DNA of 64,000 bases from Streptococcus sp. HMSC072G04 (lineage in GTDB: Bacteria; Bacillota; Bacilli; Lactobacillales; Streptococcaceae), in NCBI RefSeq assembly GCF_001813295.1, contig NZ_KV812027.1:34231-98230 (forward strand), in the 5' to 3' direction. Position numbers and translations under genes: made by a program. Positions 19,437-27,942 of the stretch are shown piece after piece. The notes under the pieces were generated by a model. It did no database searches. It saw only the letters and a program-made list of their open reading frames with translations, and had not been told where the DNA came from. Within the stretch, counting starts at the first letter, position 1; each line of letters starts with the position of its first letter.

Positions 19437-19637
19437 TCACTGATCTTCGAGAAGAAGAATTCCTGCTAGATCAGACGGGCGAAGGAGGGAGAAACTATGA
19501 GTTGGAATCTTCTCCAGTCTTGCCATATCTGGATCTTTTTTTGCTTTCCCCTGGTTGCTTGCTAGAGCGACTTTACTGAGCCCTAGAAGCAAAAACAAAA
19601 CGGTTACCAGAATACACCATACATTGATCTTTTTCAT
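19437..19637 (-). CDS. Small secreted peptide precursor between the two UroD-like genes
   Basis: This 66-codon gene has an excellent ribosome site (AAAGGAGAGGG) 17 bp after the upstream UroD-like stop, in the same operon. The product starts MKKINVW, has a hydrophobic core (CILVTVLFLLLGLSKVALA) and a likely signal peptidase I site at A-L-A/S, leaving about 39 residues with a hydrophobic C-terminus L-A-G-I-L-L-L-E-D-Q. No family is recognised. It could be a secreted signal, a pheromone precursor or a transporter accessory peptide. The good ribosome site and signal sequence argue against a chance frame. Confidence 0.6.
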   Translation of the reverse strand: MKKINVWCILVTVLFLLLGLSKVALASNQGKAKKDPDMARLEKIPTHSFSLLRPSDLAGILLLEDQ

Positions 19638-19654
19638 CTCCCTCTCCTTTCTTC

Positions 19655-20647
19655 TTACAATACAGCTGCTTGACGCACCCAATCTAAGCGTTCCAATTGG
19701 AAATCATCTGGCACGGTACAGTCGATCAAACCACGGCTTCCAGCTTCTGCCACCAAGCGACGCGTTTCTTGCTCGATCGCTTCTCGTTCCCCTTGGTAGA
19801 GCAAGCCTTTCTTGCCATTGACAAAGCCACCCAAAACGGCACGATCGCCGAAAAGTTTACGACCTGCGGCTAGGCTAAGGCCTTCATGATGGGTCGCCCA
19901 GTTAATGACTTGGGCTGGATAATCCTTGAAGAGCTCCACTTCATTGCTGGCCCCTTCAAAACCACAGATATGAAGGATATTGATGCCTCCAGCTTCATTG
20001 GCCGCTTCTAGGACAGCGATATTGCTCGGTTCAATGATCTTGCGGTATTCTTCATCTGTCACACGCTCATCTTGGACCTGCTGGGTTGAGAAGTAAATCC
20101 CTTCAACACCTGCTTCTTGGATCAAGCGGCGACTTAAAGTAGCGATATCTCCTGCAATCACGTCAAGGACATGAGCTAAAGTTTCTGGATCTTCCTTGAT
20201 AAAGTCTGCAATCACTTGGTCTCCACGGGATTGATCCGTACGGAACCAGCGTTTCAAATAAGAAATGGGCGAGAAAATATTGTAGAAAGAAGCAATCTCT
20301 TCATGGAAATGAGAACGAATTTCCTTGACCACTTCAATTTGTTTTTCAATCCAAGGATGATGCTCCCCGATGGGCTGAATATCCTTCAATTCTTTGATTG
20401 ATGTGATCTCTTTCGAATAAAGTGCACTCGGATAGCGGAAGAAGCCATCGCTCATGATCTTGACAAAATCAGGTGAAATTTCTTCAACATAGTGTTGGTG
20501 TCCTTGAATACTTTTTTCTACTACAGCCGGATTGTCTAGCCCCAATTCTTTTTCTTCTTGGGTCACATAATGGAGCCAAAATCCTACAGGGATTCGTTCT
20601 ACTGTTTCGCCTCGAATGGCACGAAGAACCAATTCTTTTTTACTCAT
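19655..20647 (-). CDS. UroD-fold zinc methyltransferase-like protein, copy 2
   Basis: This 330-residue paralogue of 18336-19337 is alignable along its whole length (RIPVGFWLHY, LHICGFEGASNE, INWATHHEGLSLA, GGFVNGKKG). The zinc-site residues are H-I-C and the late Cys in GLIDCTVP, three residues shorter around that Cys than in copy 1. The frame opens at 20716, but the ATG at 20647 follows AGGAGG at 9 nt and matches the N-terminus of copy 1. It is the first gene of the seven-gene operon. Two non-identical copies may act as a heterodimer or on different substrates; this is inference. Confidence 0.75.
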   Translation of the reverse strand: MSKKELVLRAIRGETVERIPVGFWLHYVTQEEKELGLDNPAVVEKSIQGHQHYVEEISPDFVKIMSDGFFRYPSALYSKEITSIKELKDIQPIGEHHPWIEKQIEVVKEIRSHFHEEIASFYNIFSPISYLKRWFRTDQSRGDQVIADFIKEDPETLAHVLDVIAGDIATLSRRLIQEAGVEGIYFSTQQVQDERVTDEEYRKIIEPSNIAVLEAANEAGGINILHICGFEGASNEVELFKDYPAQVINWATHHEGLSLAAGRKLFGDRAVLGGFVNGKKGLLYQGEREAIEQETRRLVAEAGSRGLIDCTVPDDFQLERLDWVRQAAVL

Positions 20648-20793
20648 ACTGTACATCCTCCTCATCTTTTCTCCAAAAGAAAGACTAACTGCTTCCCTTC
20701 TGGAATTTGTAACCATGATATCACCTCGAAAAGTGGCTGACTAATATATTTTCCCTATCAAGGCCTTAAAATTTCTTTATTGAGAAAGGCATC

Positions 20794-20827
20794 AAAAAAA
20801 GGCAAGTCCTTGAAAATAGGGACTTGC
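20794..20827 (-). terminator. Terminator-like hairpin in the UroD operon leader
   Basis: GCAAGTCC (20802-20809) pairs with GGACTTGC (20820-20827), and leftward a run of seven Ts follows (20794-20800). The only gene further right is on the other strand, so this can only act on a leader transcript of the leftward operon. It is a candidate attenuator. Confidence 0.6.
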
Positions 20828-21021
20828 GAGTATCTTTCTCGATTGTTTCATTTTAAAAGAAAAGAGCTGCTTTGATCTTTTTTTGATCCGGTTATAGCAT
20901 AAAACTATACCCCTTCTTTTAAGCTGAAAAATGGCATCTATTGAGGTGAAAAAGCCCTTCATATCAACATTTCTTTCTTCCTATTCATTTTACCATTCCC
21001 TGGATCCCCTTCTTCTCTTTC

Positions 21022-21050
21022 TTGTCAGGCAAGATTGAAAGGAGTATAAT
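21022..21050 (+). promoter_or_regulatory. Promoter of the acid phosphatase gene
   Basis: TTGTCA (21022-21027), 17 bp, TATAAT (21045-21050). AAGGAG follows near 21068. Confidence 0.75.
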
Positions 21051-21083
21051 TTTTATAGAATAATTTTAAGGAGTGTACGGTTT

Positions 21084-21941
21084 ATGAAAACAACAAAAAC
21101 CACCTTTACCATCGTTTCTGCTCTTGCTTCTGTCATTTTACTGACGAGTTGTGGAAGCAACACCAACAAAACGCAAGAGACAAAAGCAAGTAGCACTAAA
21201 AATCAGGTGACGATGACCTATGATCAGCAGCGCTCACAAGAAAATACCATGTCTGTTCTCTGGTACCAAAAGGCAGCAGAAACCAAGGCTTTGTATTTAC
21301 AAGGCTACAATGTCGCTACTGACCGTTTGAAAGAGATCCTCCAAACTCCTTCTGATAAGCCTTATTCCATCGTCTTGGATTTGGACGAAACTGTTTTAGA
21401 CAACAGCCCTTACCAAGTTCAAAACGTCAAAGATGGTACGGCCTTCAATCCTAAAGATTGGGATGTTTGGGTGAAAAAAGCAGCCGCAAAAGCGGTGCCA
21501 GGTGCCAAAGATTTCCTTCAATATGCGGATCAAAACGGGGTTCAAATCTACTACATTTCTGACCGTACAACCTCTCAAGTAGATGATACCATCAAAAACC
21601 TTGAAAAAGAAGGCATTCCTGTTCAAGGACGTGACCACCTCATGTTCTTAGAAGATGGCGTCAAATCAAAAGAAGGCCGTCGCCAAGCTGTACAAGAAAA
21701 GACCAACCTTGTCTTGCTCTTCGGGGACAACCTGGTCGACTTTGCAGACTTCTCTAAGACCTCTGAAGCTGATCGCGACAAGAAATTGGACGAATTGCAA
21801 AAAGAATTTGGTGAAAAATTCATCATCTTCCCAAATCCAATGTATGGATCATGGGAATCTGCTGTTTACCAAGGTAAAAAACTAGATGCCAAGGGACAAA
21901 CAGAAGAACGCCTCAAAGCCTTGCAAGGTTTTGATAAATAA
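21084..21941 (+). CDS. lppC: Surface acid phosphatase lipoprotein, e(P4)/LppC class
   Basis: The 285-residue protein has a lipoprotein signal peptide ending L-L-T-S-C (Cys23). The HAD-superfamily phosphatase domain carries motif 1 LDLDETVLDN (D-x-D-x-T, with the nucleophile Asp), motif 2 YYISDR and motif 4 LLFGDNLVDF. This is the class IIIB (class C) acid phosphatase of the e(P4)/OlpA/LppC family, which dephosphorylates nucleoside monophosphates and similar substrates outside the cell for uptake. It is monocistronic with its own promoter and terminator. Length is normal for the family. Confidence 0.92.
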   Translation: MKTTKTTFTIVSALASVILLTSCGSNTNKTQETKASSTKNQVTMTYDQQRSQENTMSVLWYQKAAETKALYLQGYNVATDRLKEILQTPSDKPYSIVLDLDETVLDNSPYQVQNVKDGTAFNPKDWDVWVKKAAAKAVPGAKDFLQYADQNGVQIYYISDRTTSQVDDTIKNLEKEGIPVQGRDHLMFLEDGVKSKEGRRQAVQEKTNLVLLFGDNLVDFADFSKTSEADRDKKLDELQKEFGEKFIIFPNPMYGSWESAVYQGKKLDAKGQTEERLKALQGFDK

Positions 21942-21947
21942 AGCAAA

Positions 21948-21986
21948 CATCCTCGCTAGGAAAAACCTAACGAGGATGTTTTTTTC
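21948..21986 (+). terminator. Terminator of the acid phosphatase gene
   Basis: CATCCTCG...CGAGGATG with an inner TAGG/CCTA forms a long stem, followed by seven Ts. Confidence 0.85.
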
Positions 21987-21999
21987 TATATAGATAATT

Positions 22000-23808
22000 T
22001 TATTCAACTGTTACAGACTTAGCAAGGTTCCGTGGTTTATCAACATCGAGCCCACGATGAAGGGTTGCAAAGTAGGCAATCAATTGGGTTGGTACCACCA
22101 TTGAGATTGGAGAGAGGTAAGGGTGAACCGCTGTCAAGACCAAATCATCTGTCTCTTTAGCGACATTTTCTTCTGCAATGGTTAAGACATGAGCCCCACG
22201 TGCTGCCACTTCTTGGATGTTTCCACGTGTGTGGCTGGCTAGGACTGGATCAGACAAGAGGGCGATAACCGGTGTACCCTCTTCGATCAGAGCGATAGTA
22301 CCGTGTTTCAACTCACCCGCAGCGAAGCCTTCACATTGGATGTAAGAAATTTCTTTTAGTTTCAGACTGGCTTCCATAGCAACATAGTAATCTTGGCCAC
22401 GTCCAATATAGAAAGCATTGCGGGTTGTTTCCAACAAGCCACGAACTTTTTCGTCGATCACTTCTTTTTCTGAAAGGGTTGATTCGATCGATTGGGCAAC
22501 GATAGACAATTCGTGCACCAAATCAAAGGCTTTGGCCTTCTCATTGCCATTGGCTTCCCCAACAGCTTTAGCCAGAAAGGCAAGGGCTGCGATTTGAGAC
22601 GTATAAGCCTTGGTGGAAGCGACCGCAATTTCAGGACCAGCATGGAGCAACATAGTCATGTCTGCTTCACGTGAAAGAGTAGATCCTGGAACATTGGTCA
22701 CTGTCAAGCTTGGAATGCCCATTTCATTGGCTTTGACCAATACTTGGCGGCTATCGGCTGTTTCACCAGATTGGCTGATAAAGATGAAGAGTGGTTTCTT
22801 GCTGAGAAGTGGCATGCCGTAGCCCCACTCAGAGGAGATACCGAGTTCTACTGGAGTATCCGTCAACTCTTCTAGCATTTTCTTAGAAGCAAATCCAGCA
22901 TGGTAAGAAGTTCCAGCTGCAAGAATGTAGATGCGGTCTGCTTCTTGAACCGCTTTGATGATAGCTGGCTCTACCACTACTTGACCAGATTCATCTGTAT
23001 AGGCTTGGATCAACTTACGCATGACAGTTGGTTGCTCATCGATTTCTTTGAGCATGTAGTATGGGTAAGTCCCTTTTCCAATATCAGAAAGGTCGAGTTC
23101 AGCCGTGTAGCTAGCCCGTTCTTTGACGTTGCCATCATAGTCTTGCACTTCAACGCTGTCAGCCTTGACAATGACCAACTCTTGGTCATGGATTTCCATG
23201 TATTGGTTGGTTTCACGAATCATGGCCATAGCATCAGAGCAAACCATATTGTAACCATCTCCAAGACCGATCAAGAGTGGTGACTTATTTTTCGCTACAT
23301 AGATGGTGCTTGGATCTTCCGCATCCATCAAAGCAAAAGCATAGGCCCCACGGATGATGTGGAGGGCTTTTTTGAAGGCTTCAAGCGTAGACAAGCCCTC
23401 TTCTTCAGCAAATTTTCCGATCAAGTGGGCTGCGATTTCTGTATCTGTTTGCCCCTTGAAATGGTGACCAGCCAGGTATTCTTCCTTGATTTCAAGGTAG
23501 TTTTCAATGACGCCATTGTGTACCAAAACAAAACGACCTGTCTCCGAACGGTGTGGGTGAGCATTGTCCTCAGTTGGTTTTCCATGAGTGGCCCAACGGG
23601 TATGTCCAATTCCCGCTTCCCCTTCGACACCTTCTGCCTTAGCTGACAATTCTGCAATGCGACCAACTGCCTTTACCAATTGGCTCTTGCCTTCACTAGC
23701 CAGAAAAACACCTGCAGAGTCATAACCTCGGTATTCGAGCTTTTCAAGTCCTTGAATCAAAATATCAGTAGCATTTGTATTTCCTACAACACCAACGATT
23801 CCGCACAT
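22000..23808 (-). CDS. glmS: Glutamine--fructose-6-phosphate aminotransferase
   Basis: This 602-residue enzyme makes glucosamine-6-phosphate from fructose-6-phosphate and glutamine, the first step to UDP-GlcNAc. The N-terminal glutaminase domain begins MCGIVGVVG, with Cys as nucleophile after Met removal, and contains GHTRWATHG. Two sugar-isomerase (SIS) domains follow, with AAGTSYHAG and SQSGETADS, and the C-terminus PRNLAKSVTVE is intact. The gene is monocistronic. It lacks a glmS ribozyme in the leader; control is probably by a NagR-type repressor at two sites flanking the promoter. Confidence 0.97.
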   Translation of the reverse strand: MCGIVGVVGNTNATDILIQGLEKLEYRGYDSAGVFLASEGKSQLVKAVGRIAELSAKAEGVEGEAGIGHTRWATHGKPTEDNAHPHRSETGRFVLVHNGVIENYLEIKEEYLAGHHFKGQTDTEIAAHLIGKFAEEEGLSTLEAFKKALHIIRGAYAFALMDAEDPSTIYVAKNKSPLLIGLGDGYNMVCSDAMAMIRETNQYMEIHDQELVIVKADSVEVQDYDGNVKERASYTAELDLSDIGKGTYPYYMLKEIDEQPTVMRKLIQAYTDESGQVVVEPAIIKAVQEADRIYILAAGTSYHAGFASKKMLEELTDTPVELGISSEWGYGMPLLSKKPLFIFISQSGETADSRQVLVKANEMGIPSLTVTNVPGSTLSREADMTMLLHAGPEIAVASTKAYTSQIAALAFLAKAVGEANGNEKAKAFDLVHELSIVAQSIESTLSEKEVIDEKVRGLLETTRNAFYIGRGQDYYVAMEASLKLKEISYIQCEGFAAGELKHGTIALIEEGTPVIALLSDPVLASHTRGNIQEVAARGAHVLTIAEENVAKETDDLVLTAVHPYLSPISMVVPTQLIAYFATLHRGLDVDKPRNLAKSVTVE

Positions 23809-23887
23809 AGTCTTTACGATATAGTCTTGCTATACTTTCCCCTTTACTTAGTCAAACGACCCATGGTCGATTTCTCAGTTACTGTAA

Positions 23888-23903
23888 ATTGGTCTAGTCT
23901 AAT
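23888..23903 (-). promoter_or_regulatory. NagR-like operator downstream of the glmS promoter
   Basis: ATTGGTCTAGTCTAAT matches the GntR-family NagR (dre) palindrome ATTGGTCTAGACCAAT at 14 of 16 positions. It lies about 27-42 bp downstream of the -10. Confidence 0.6.
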
Positions 23904-23929
23904 TTACCAAAAAAGTAACCATTGGAGTC

Positions 23930-23958
23930 AGTATACAATGCTTTTTCCAGTTTGTCAA
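23930..23958 (-). promoter_or_regulatory. Promoter of glmS
   Basis: On the minus strand: TTGACA (23953-23958), 17 bp, TATACT (23930-23935). Confidence 0.8.
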
Positions 23959-23975
23959 CTAGGAAATATAAGAAA

Positions 23976-23991
23976 ATTGGTCTAGTTAAGG
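23976..23991 (-). promoter_or_regulatory. Second NagR-like half-operator upstream of the glmS promoter
   Basis: ATTGGTCTAG repeats the left arm and core of the first site exactly, while the right arm (TTAAGG) is degenerate. It begins 18 bp upstream of the -35, so the two sites bracket the promoter. Confidence 0.5.
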
Positions 23992-24006
23992 AAGGGTTAA
24001 GAAAAA

Positions 24007-24030
24007 CCTATCAACATCTTGGTTGATAGG
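24007..24030 (-). terminator. Terminator of the GH1 glycosidase gene
   Basis: CCTATCAA and TTGATAGG form a perfect stem. Leftward it is followed by TTTTTC. Confidence 0.8.
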
Positions 24031-24039
24031 TTGCTTTTT

Positions 24040-25425
24040 CTACTCTTCAAATCCATTCTGCTGGCTCAATTCACGGAACCAATGGCCGGATTTTTTGAGG
24101 GTGCGTTTTTGACTTTCGAGATCCAACTCAACTAAACCATAGCGGTTCTTGTAGCCATTGAGCCAAGACCAGCAGTCAATAAAGGTCCAGATCAAATAGC
24201 CTTTACAATTGGCACCATCTTGAATAGCCCGATGGAGCTCACGAAGATGGTCTTTGACAAAGTCAATCCGGTAGTCATCTTGGATCACCCCATTCTCGCG
24301 GAATTTTTCCTCGCCTTCGACCCCCATCCCATTTTCTGTCAAAATCCACTCGATATTGCCATAGTTTTCCTTGATATTTTTGGCAATGTCATACAGGCCT
24401 TGCTCATAGATTTCCCAACCACGGTGGGGATTAATCTTGCGACCTGGCATGACATAGGGTTCATAAAATTGCTCAAAGAGTAGGGGAGAAGCTGGATTCG
24501 GAGCATAACGAGGAGCTGCTACACGGAGTGGTTGGTAATAGTTAACACCTAGATAGTCGACGGTATTTTCCTCCATCAAGCGCAACTCAAAGGGATCATA
24601 ATCTGGCAAGAGATCACGCTCCCGCAAGATCTCCACTAATTCTTGAGGATAATGGCCAAGAACAGAAGGATCTAAAAAAGATTTGGCTTGGAAGAGCTCG
24701 GCGATACGAGCGGCTTTAACATCTTCTGGATGCTGGCTCCGAGGGTAGGCTGGTGTCAGATTGAGCACAATCCCGATCCGGGAATTGGGATCCACCTCGT
24801 GACAGGCCTTGACCGCTAGAGAGCTTGCTAACTGGGTGTGGTAGGCTACTTTTACAGCTGTAGCTGCATCTACCTTATGAGGAAAATGGGCATCATAAAA
24901 ATAACCAAACTCCACAGGTACAATGGGTTCATTAAAGGTGATCCACTGGTCGACCAGATCCCCATAGGTCTTGAAACAAAAACGCGCATATTCTTGATAA
25001 GCATAGGCGGTTTCCTTGTTTTCCCAACCATCGCCCTGCTCTTGGAGAGCCATCGGCAAATCAAAATGATAGAGGTTGACCAAGAGGTGAATCCCTTTTT
25101 CCTTAATCTTTTCAAAGACACGACGGTAGAAATCGACACCTGCTTGATTGATCTCCCCTCGGCCTTCTGGGAAAATACGGGACCACTGGATAGAGGTTCG
25201 AAAGGCGGTGTGCCCAGTTTCTAACAAGAGATCCAGGTCGTCTTCCCAGTGTTCATAAAAAGTGGATGTTTTCTCTGGTCCCTGCCCTTGATAAAAGCGA
25301 TTGGGTTCGATCCTATACCAGTAATCCCAGAGATTGTCACCTTTTCCATCCTGATCTAGACGCCCTTCTGTCTGTGGACCCGAGGTCGAACTCCCCCATA
25401 AAAAATCCTTTGGAAATTGAAACAT
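24040..25425 (-). CDS. Glycoside hydrolase family 1, probable 6-phospho-beta-glucosidase
   Basis: The 461-residue (beta/alpha)8 enzyme starts FPKDFLWGSSTSGPQTEG. The acid/base Glu is in TFNEP (about residue 170) and the nucleophile Glu in ILTENGMG (about 365), so it should be active. C-terminal YKNRYGLVELD places a basic residue where phospho-glycosidases bind the 6-phosphate, which favours a PTS-derived phosphorylated disaccharide as substrate. No PTS gene is adjacent, so the exact sugar is open. AGGAGG stands 8 nt before the ATG. It is monocistronic with its own terminator. Confidence 0.88.
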   Translation of the reverse strand: MFQFPKDFLWGSSTSGPQTEGRLDQDGKGDNLWDYWYRIEPNRFYQGQGPEKTSTFYEHWEDDLDLLLETGHTAFRTSIQWSRIFPEGRGEINQAGVDFYRRVFEKIKEKGIHLLVNLYHFDLPMALQEQGDGWENKETAYAYQEYARFCFKTYGDLVDQWITFNEPIVPVEFGYFYDAHFPHKVDAATAVKVAYHTQLASSLAVKACHEVDPNSRIGIVLNLTPAYPRSQHPEDVKAARIAELFQAKSFLDPSVLGHYPQELVEILRERDLLPDYDPFELRLMEENTVDYLGVNYYQPLRVAAPRYAPNPASPLLFEQFYEPYVMPGRKINPHRGWEIYEQGLYDIAKNIKENYGNIEWILTENGMGVEGEEKFRENGVIQDDYRIDFVKDHLRELHRAIQDGANCKGYLIWTFIDCWSWLNGYKNRYGLVELDLESQKRTLKKSGHWFRELSQQNGFEE

Positions 25426-25521
25426 GTCCTAATCCTCCTCATTCTACTAGCTCTATTGTAACGAATATCCCCCCAAAACCTAGGCACAATTTACAGTCTT
25501 TCTTACGCAGATTAAAGAAAA

Positions 25522-25551
25522 AGCTCCCTTAGAAAAATTCCTAAGAGAGCT
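25522..25551 (-). terminator. Terminator of the glutamine amidotransferase-like gene
   Basis: AGCTCCCTTAG pairs with CTAAGAGAGCT with one mismatch, and leftward TTTTTCTTTAA follows. Confidence 0.75.
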
Positions 25552-25559
25552 GGTCCTCA

Positions 25560-26255
25560 TTATAAGTCATTCACGACATATTCAAAGAGTTTGTGGTCTG
25601 CTGGACTCTTGTCAAAACGCAATTCCGGATGCCATTGAACGCCGAGAAAACGACTTTCATCTATGGATTGAACCGCCTCTATGACGTCGTCTTTGGGATC
25701 CCGCGCGATCACTTCTAAGCCATCTGCCAAGTCTTTAATACTTTGATGATGGAAAGAATTGATGCGACTGGTCTTACCATAGATCTCTTGCAGGACCGTC
25801 TGATCCTTGGTCACCAACTCTTGGCTGGTGTACTGACCTGGATTGTCTTGCCAATGGTGTTCAATGTCTTGATACAGCGTTCCCCCTAGAGCGACATTAT
25901 AGAGCTGGGTCCCACGACAAACGGTAAAGATAGCTTTTTTAGCCGCACGCGCTTCTTCAATCAAGGCCAACTCAAAGAGATCGCGTTTCAAGAGGTAGTC
26001 ATCACTGTCGATGGTGATTTCTTCTCCGTAAAACTTGGGCAAGACATTTTGTCCACCGGTGATGATGAGCTTATCAATCATCGATATGTAGTCTTTGGCC
26101 AAGGCCGCATCTCCAATCGGCAAGATCAAAGGAATCCCTCCTGCCTCTTTGACCGCTTCGACAAAACCAGTCGCCGCATAACTCATGTTCGCGTCTGGAT
26201 CATCCGGGAAGGGTCTTTCATTTCCTGTAATTCCAATCACTGGTTGTTTTTTCAT
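25560..26255 (-). CDS. Class-I glutamine amidotransferase-like hydrolase (peptidase C26)
   Basis: This 231-residue cytosolic enzyme is of the gamma-glutamyl-gamma-aminobutyrate hydrolase (PuuD) type. It begins PVIGITGNER, has the nucleophile Cys in FTVCRGTQLYN and the catalytic His in QWHPE, followed by the acidic partner. The family hydrolyses gamma-glutamyl amides; the substrate here is not known. The frame opens at 26276, but the ATG at 26255 has GGA in place and matches the family start. It is a single gene. Confidence 0.85.
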   Translation of the reverse strand: MKKQPVIGITGNERPFPDDPDANMSYAATGFVEAVKEAGGIPLILPIGDAALAKDYISMIDKLIITGGQNVLPKFYGEEITIDSDDYLLKRDLFELALIEEARAAKKAIFTVCRGTQLYNVALGGTLYQDIEHHWQDNPGQYTSQELVTKDQTVLQEIYGKTSRINSFHHQSIKDLADGLEVIARDPKDDVIEAVQSIDESRFLGVQWHPELRFDKSPADHKLFEYVVNDL

Positions 26256-26392
26256 ACTTTTTCCATATACTTTCATTCATTTTCAAAGCTTATTGTAACA
26301 CAATTTTAAGCCAGACTCAATGGAGTTTTTTTGAAGAGAAGGTCTTTCCCTCTACCCCAAAAGCATTTAAAATTGCTTTCTATCAAAAAATC

Positions 26393-26412
26393 CTCAAGTG
26401 CGAAGACTTGAG
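26393..26412 (-). terminator. Terminator of the OpuC-type operon
   Basis: CTCAAGT and ACTTGAG pair over a 6-nt loop, and leftward GATTTTTTGA follows. Confidence 0.75.
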
Positions 26413-26421
26413 AATTGTTTG

Positions 26422-27942
26422 TTAATTTTTGATAAATCCTTCTTTCACCAAAAAGTCACGCGCTACTTGGGCAGCAGGTTTTCCTTCTACTCCCACTTGG
26501 TAGTTCATCTGGCTCATCTGGGCTTCCGTAATTTTACCCGCCAACTTGTTCAGAATGCCTTCTAATTCTGGATGTTTCTTAAGGAGAGCTTCTTTCATGA
26601 GGGGCGCCCCTTGATAAGGTGGAAAAAGTTGCTTGTCATCTTCAAGGACCACCAGGTCATAACGAGCCAGCTCGGCATCCGTTGAGTAGGCATCTGTTAT
26701 CTGGATATCCCCAGACTGGATAGCCTGGTAGCGAAGAGCTGGCTCCATGGTGGAGACTTGTAGATGAAGACCATAGACCTTCTGCAAGCCCTTGTTTCCA
26801 TCCTCTCGGTCGGTAAACTCCAAGGTAAAGCCTGCCTTGAGTTGTCCTTCCACCTTTTTCAAATCTGAAATAGTCTTGAGTCCATACTCTTGGGCAATCT
26901 TCTTAGGCACTGCAACAGCATAGGTATTTTGATAAGCCATCGGTTTGAGCAAGGCCAGGTCGTCTTGTCGCTTAATCCCATCTCGGGCTGCTTGATAGAC
27001 TGCTTCTGGATCATGGCCGACTTGTGGTGCTGGCTTGAGGAGACTCTCGGTCACAGTCCCTGTAAACTCTGGATAGATAGCGATATCCCCTTTTTTCAGG
27101 GCTTCATAGAGGAAGGTGGTCTTGCCAAAATTCGGTTTGACAGTCACTGTCATATCCGTATTTTTCTCGATCAAGATCTTATACATATTGGCGAGAATTT
27201 CAGGTTCAGGACCCAACTTCCCAGCAATGACCAGATTTTCTTTTTTCGGTTTGGGAAGAAGACTTGGCGTATAAGAAGCTCCTAATCCAATAACCATCAC
27301 AGCAAAGGCTGCAAAGATGGTCCGCAATTTGGCCTTTTCCATCCATTTGAGAAGAAGGTTAAATGCGATGGCTAAGAAGGCAGAAGATAGGGCACCGATC
27401 AAAATCAGACTGGCATTATTGCGGTCAACCCCTAGGAGGATAAAGGAACCGAGTCCCCCAGCTCCAATCAAGGCAGCTAGGGTAGCTGTCCCAATAATCA
27501 TCACGGCTGCCGTGCGAATCCCAGACATAATGACGGGCATGGCCAAGGGAATCTCGAACTTCTTGAGTCGCTCCCACTTGGTCATACCAAAGGCGATTCC
27601 TGCTTCTTCAAGGCTTGGATCAATCCCCTGTAAACCGGTGATGGTATTTTGAAGGATCGGGAAAATGGCATAGATAACGAGAGCTGTCAAGGCCGGAAGC
27701 GTTCCGATTCCCATGATGGGTATGAAGAGGCCGAGAAGGGCCATGGAAGGAATGGTCTGGAAGATCCCAGCTAGCTGTAAAACCCAGTTGCTTGTTCTTT
27801 TGTGAATACTCAAATAAATAGCTAGAGGAACAGCCAGAAAAATCGCAAGGAGCAAGGTCAGTAATGACAGTTGCAAATGTTGCCCCAGTGCAGTGAGCCA
27901 GTCCCCAAAGCGCTCTTGAAAGGTTGCAAATAGTTTAGACAT
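26422..27942 (-). CDS. Osmoprotectant ABC transporter permease fused to binding protein (OpuCB-CC/ProWX-like)
   Basis: The 506-residue fusion has an N-terminal permease of about six helices (residues 1-230) with the coupling loop [25 protein letters not shown]-terminal glycine-betaine/choline/carnitine-binding domain (OpuAC) then starts near [19 protein letters not shown]. One polypeptide thus both captures and translocates the osmolyte. The frame opens at 27972, but the ATG at 27940-27942 has GGAGG 8 nt upstream and overlaps the ATPase stop by 8 bp. The likely role is uptake of compatible solutes or choline; the substrate is not resolved. Confidence 0.9.
   Translation of the reverse strand: MSKLFATFQERFGDWLTALGQHLQLSLLTLLLAIFLAVPLAIYLSIHKRTSNWVLQLAGIFQTIPSMALLGLFIPIMGIGTLPALTALVIYAIFPILQNTITGLQGIDPSLEEAGIAFGMTKWERLKKFEIPLAMPVIMSGIRTAAVMIIGTATLAALIGAGGLGSFILLGVDRNNASLILIGALSSAFLAIAFNLLLKWMEKAKLRTIFAAFAVMVIGLGASYTPSLLPKPKKENLVIAGKLGPEPEILANMYKILIEKNTDMTVTVKPNFGKTTFLYEALKKGDIAIYPEFTGTVTESLLKPAPQVGHDPEAVYQAARDGIKRQDDLALLKPMAYQNTYAVAVPKKIAQEYGLKTISDLKKVEGQLKAGFTLEFTDREDGNKGLQKVYGLHLQVSTMEPALRYQAIQSGDIQITDAYSTDAELARYDLVVLEDDKQLFPPYQGAPLMKEALLKKHPELEGILNKLAGKITEAQMSQMNYQVGVEGKPAAQVARDFLVKEGFIKN

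Larger units (their letters stand above)
20648..21083. other. Long divergent region: UroD operon leader and phosphatase promoter
   Basis: This 436-bp region holds no gene. Leftward features are a GGTATAG...CTATAACC imperfect hairpin (20891-20913) and a terminator-like hairpin (20802-20827). The rightward phosphatase promoter is at 21022-21050. No T-box GGGTGGNACCGCG or SAM-riboswitch core is seen. Confidence 0.5.

Noticed and set aside
18336..20647. True uroporphyrinogen decarboxylases of haem synthesis
   Set aside because: There are two paralogues with zinc-site motifs next to an amino-acid importer and no haem genes; the methyltransferase branch of the fold fits better.
23809..24000. glmS ribozyme in the glmS leader
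   Set aside because: The leader is short and made up of promoter and NagR-like sites; no ribozyme core is seen.
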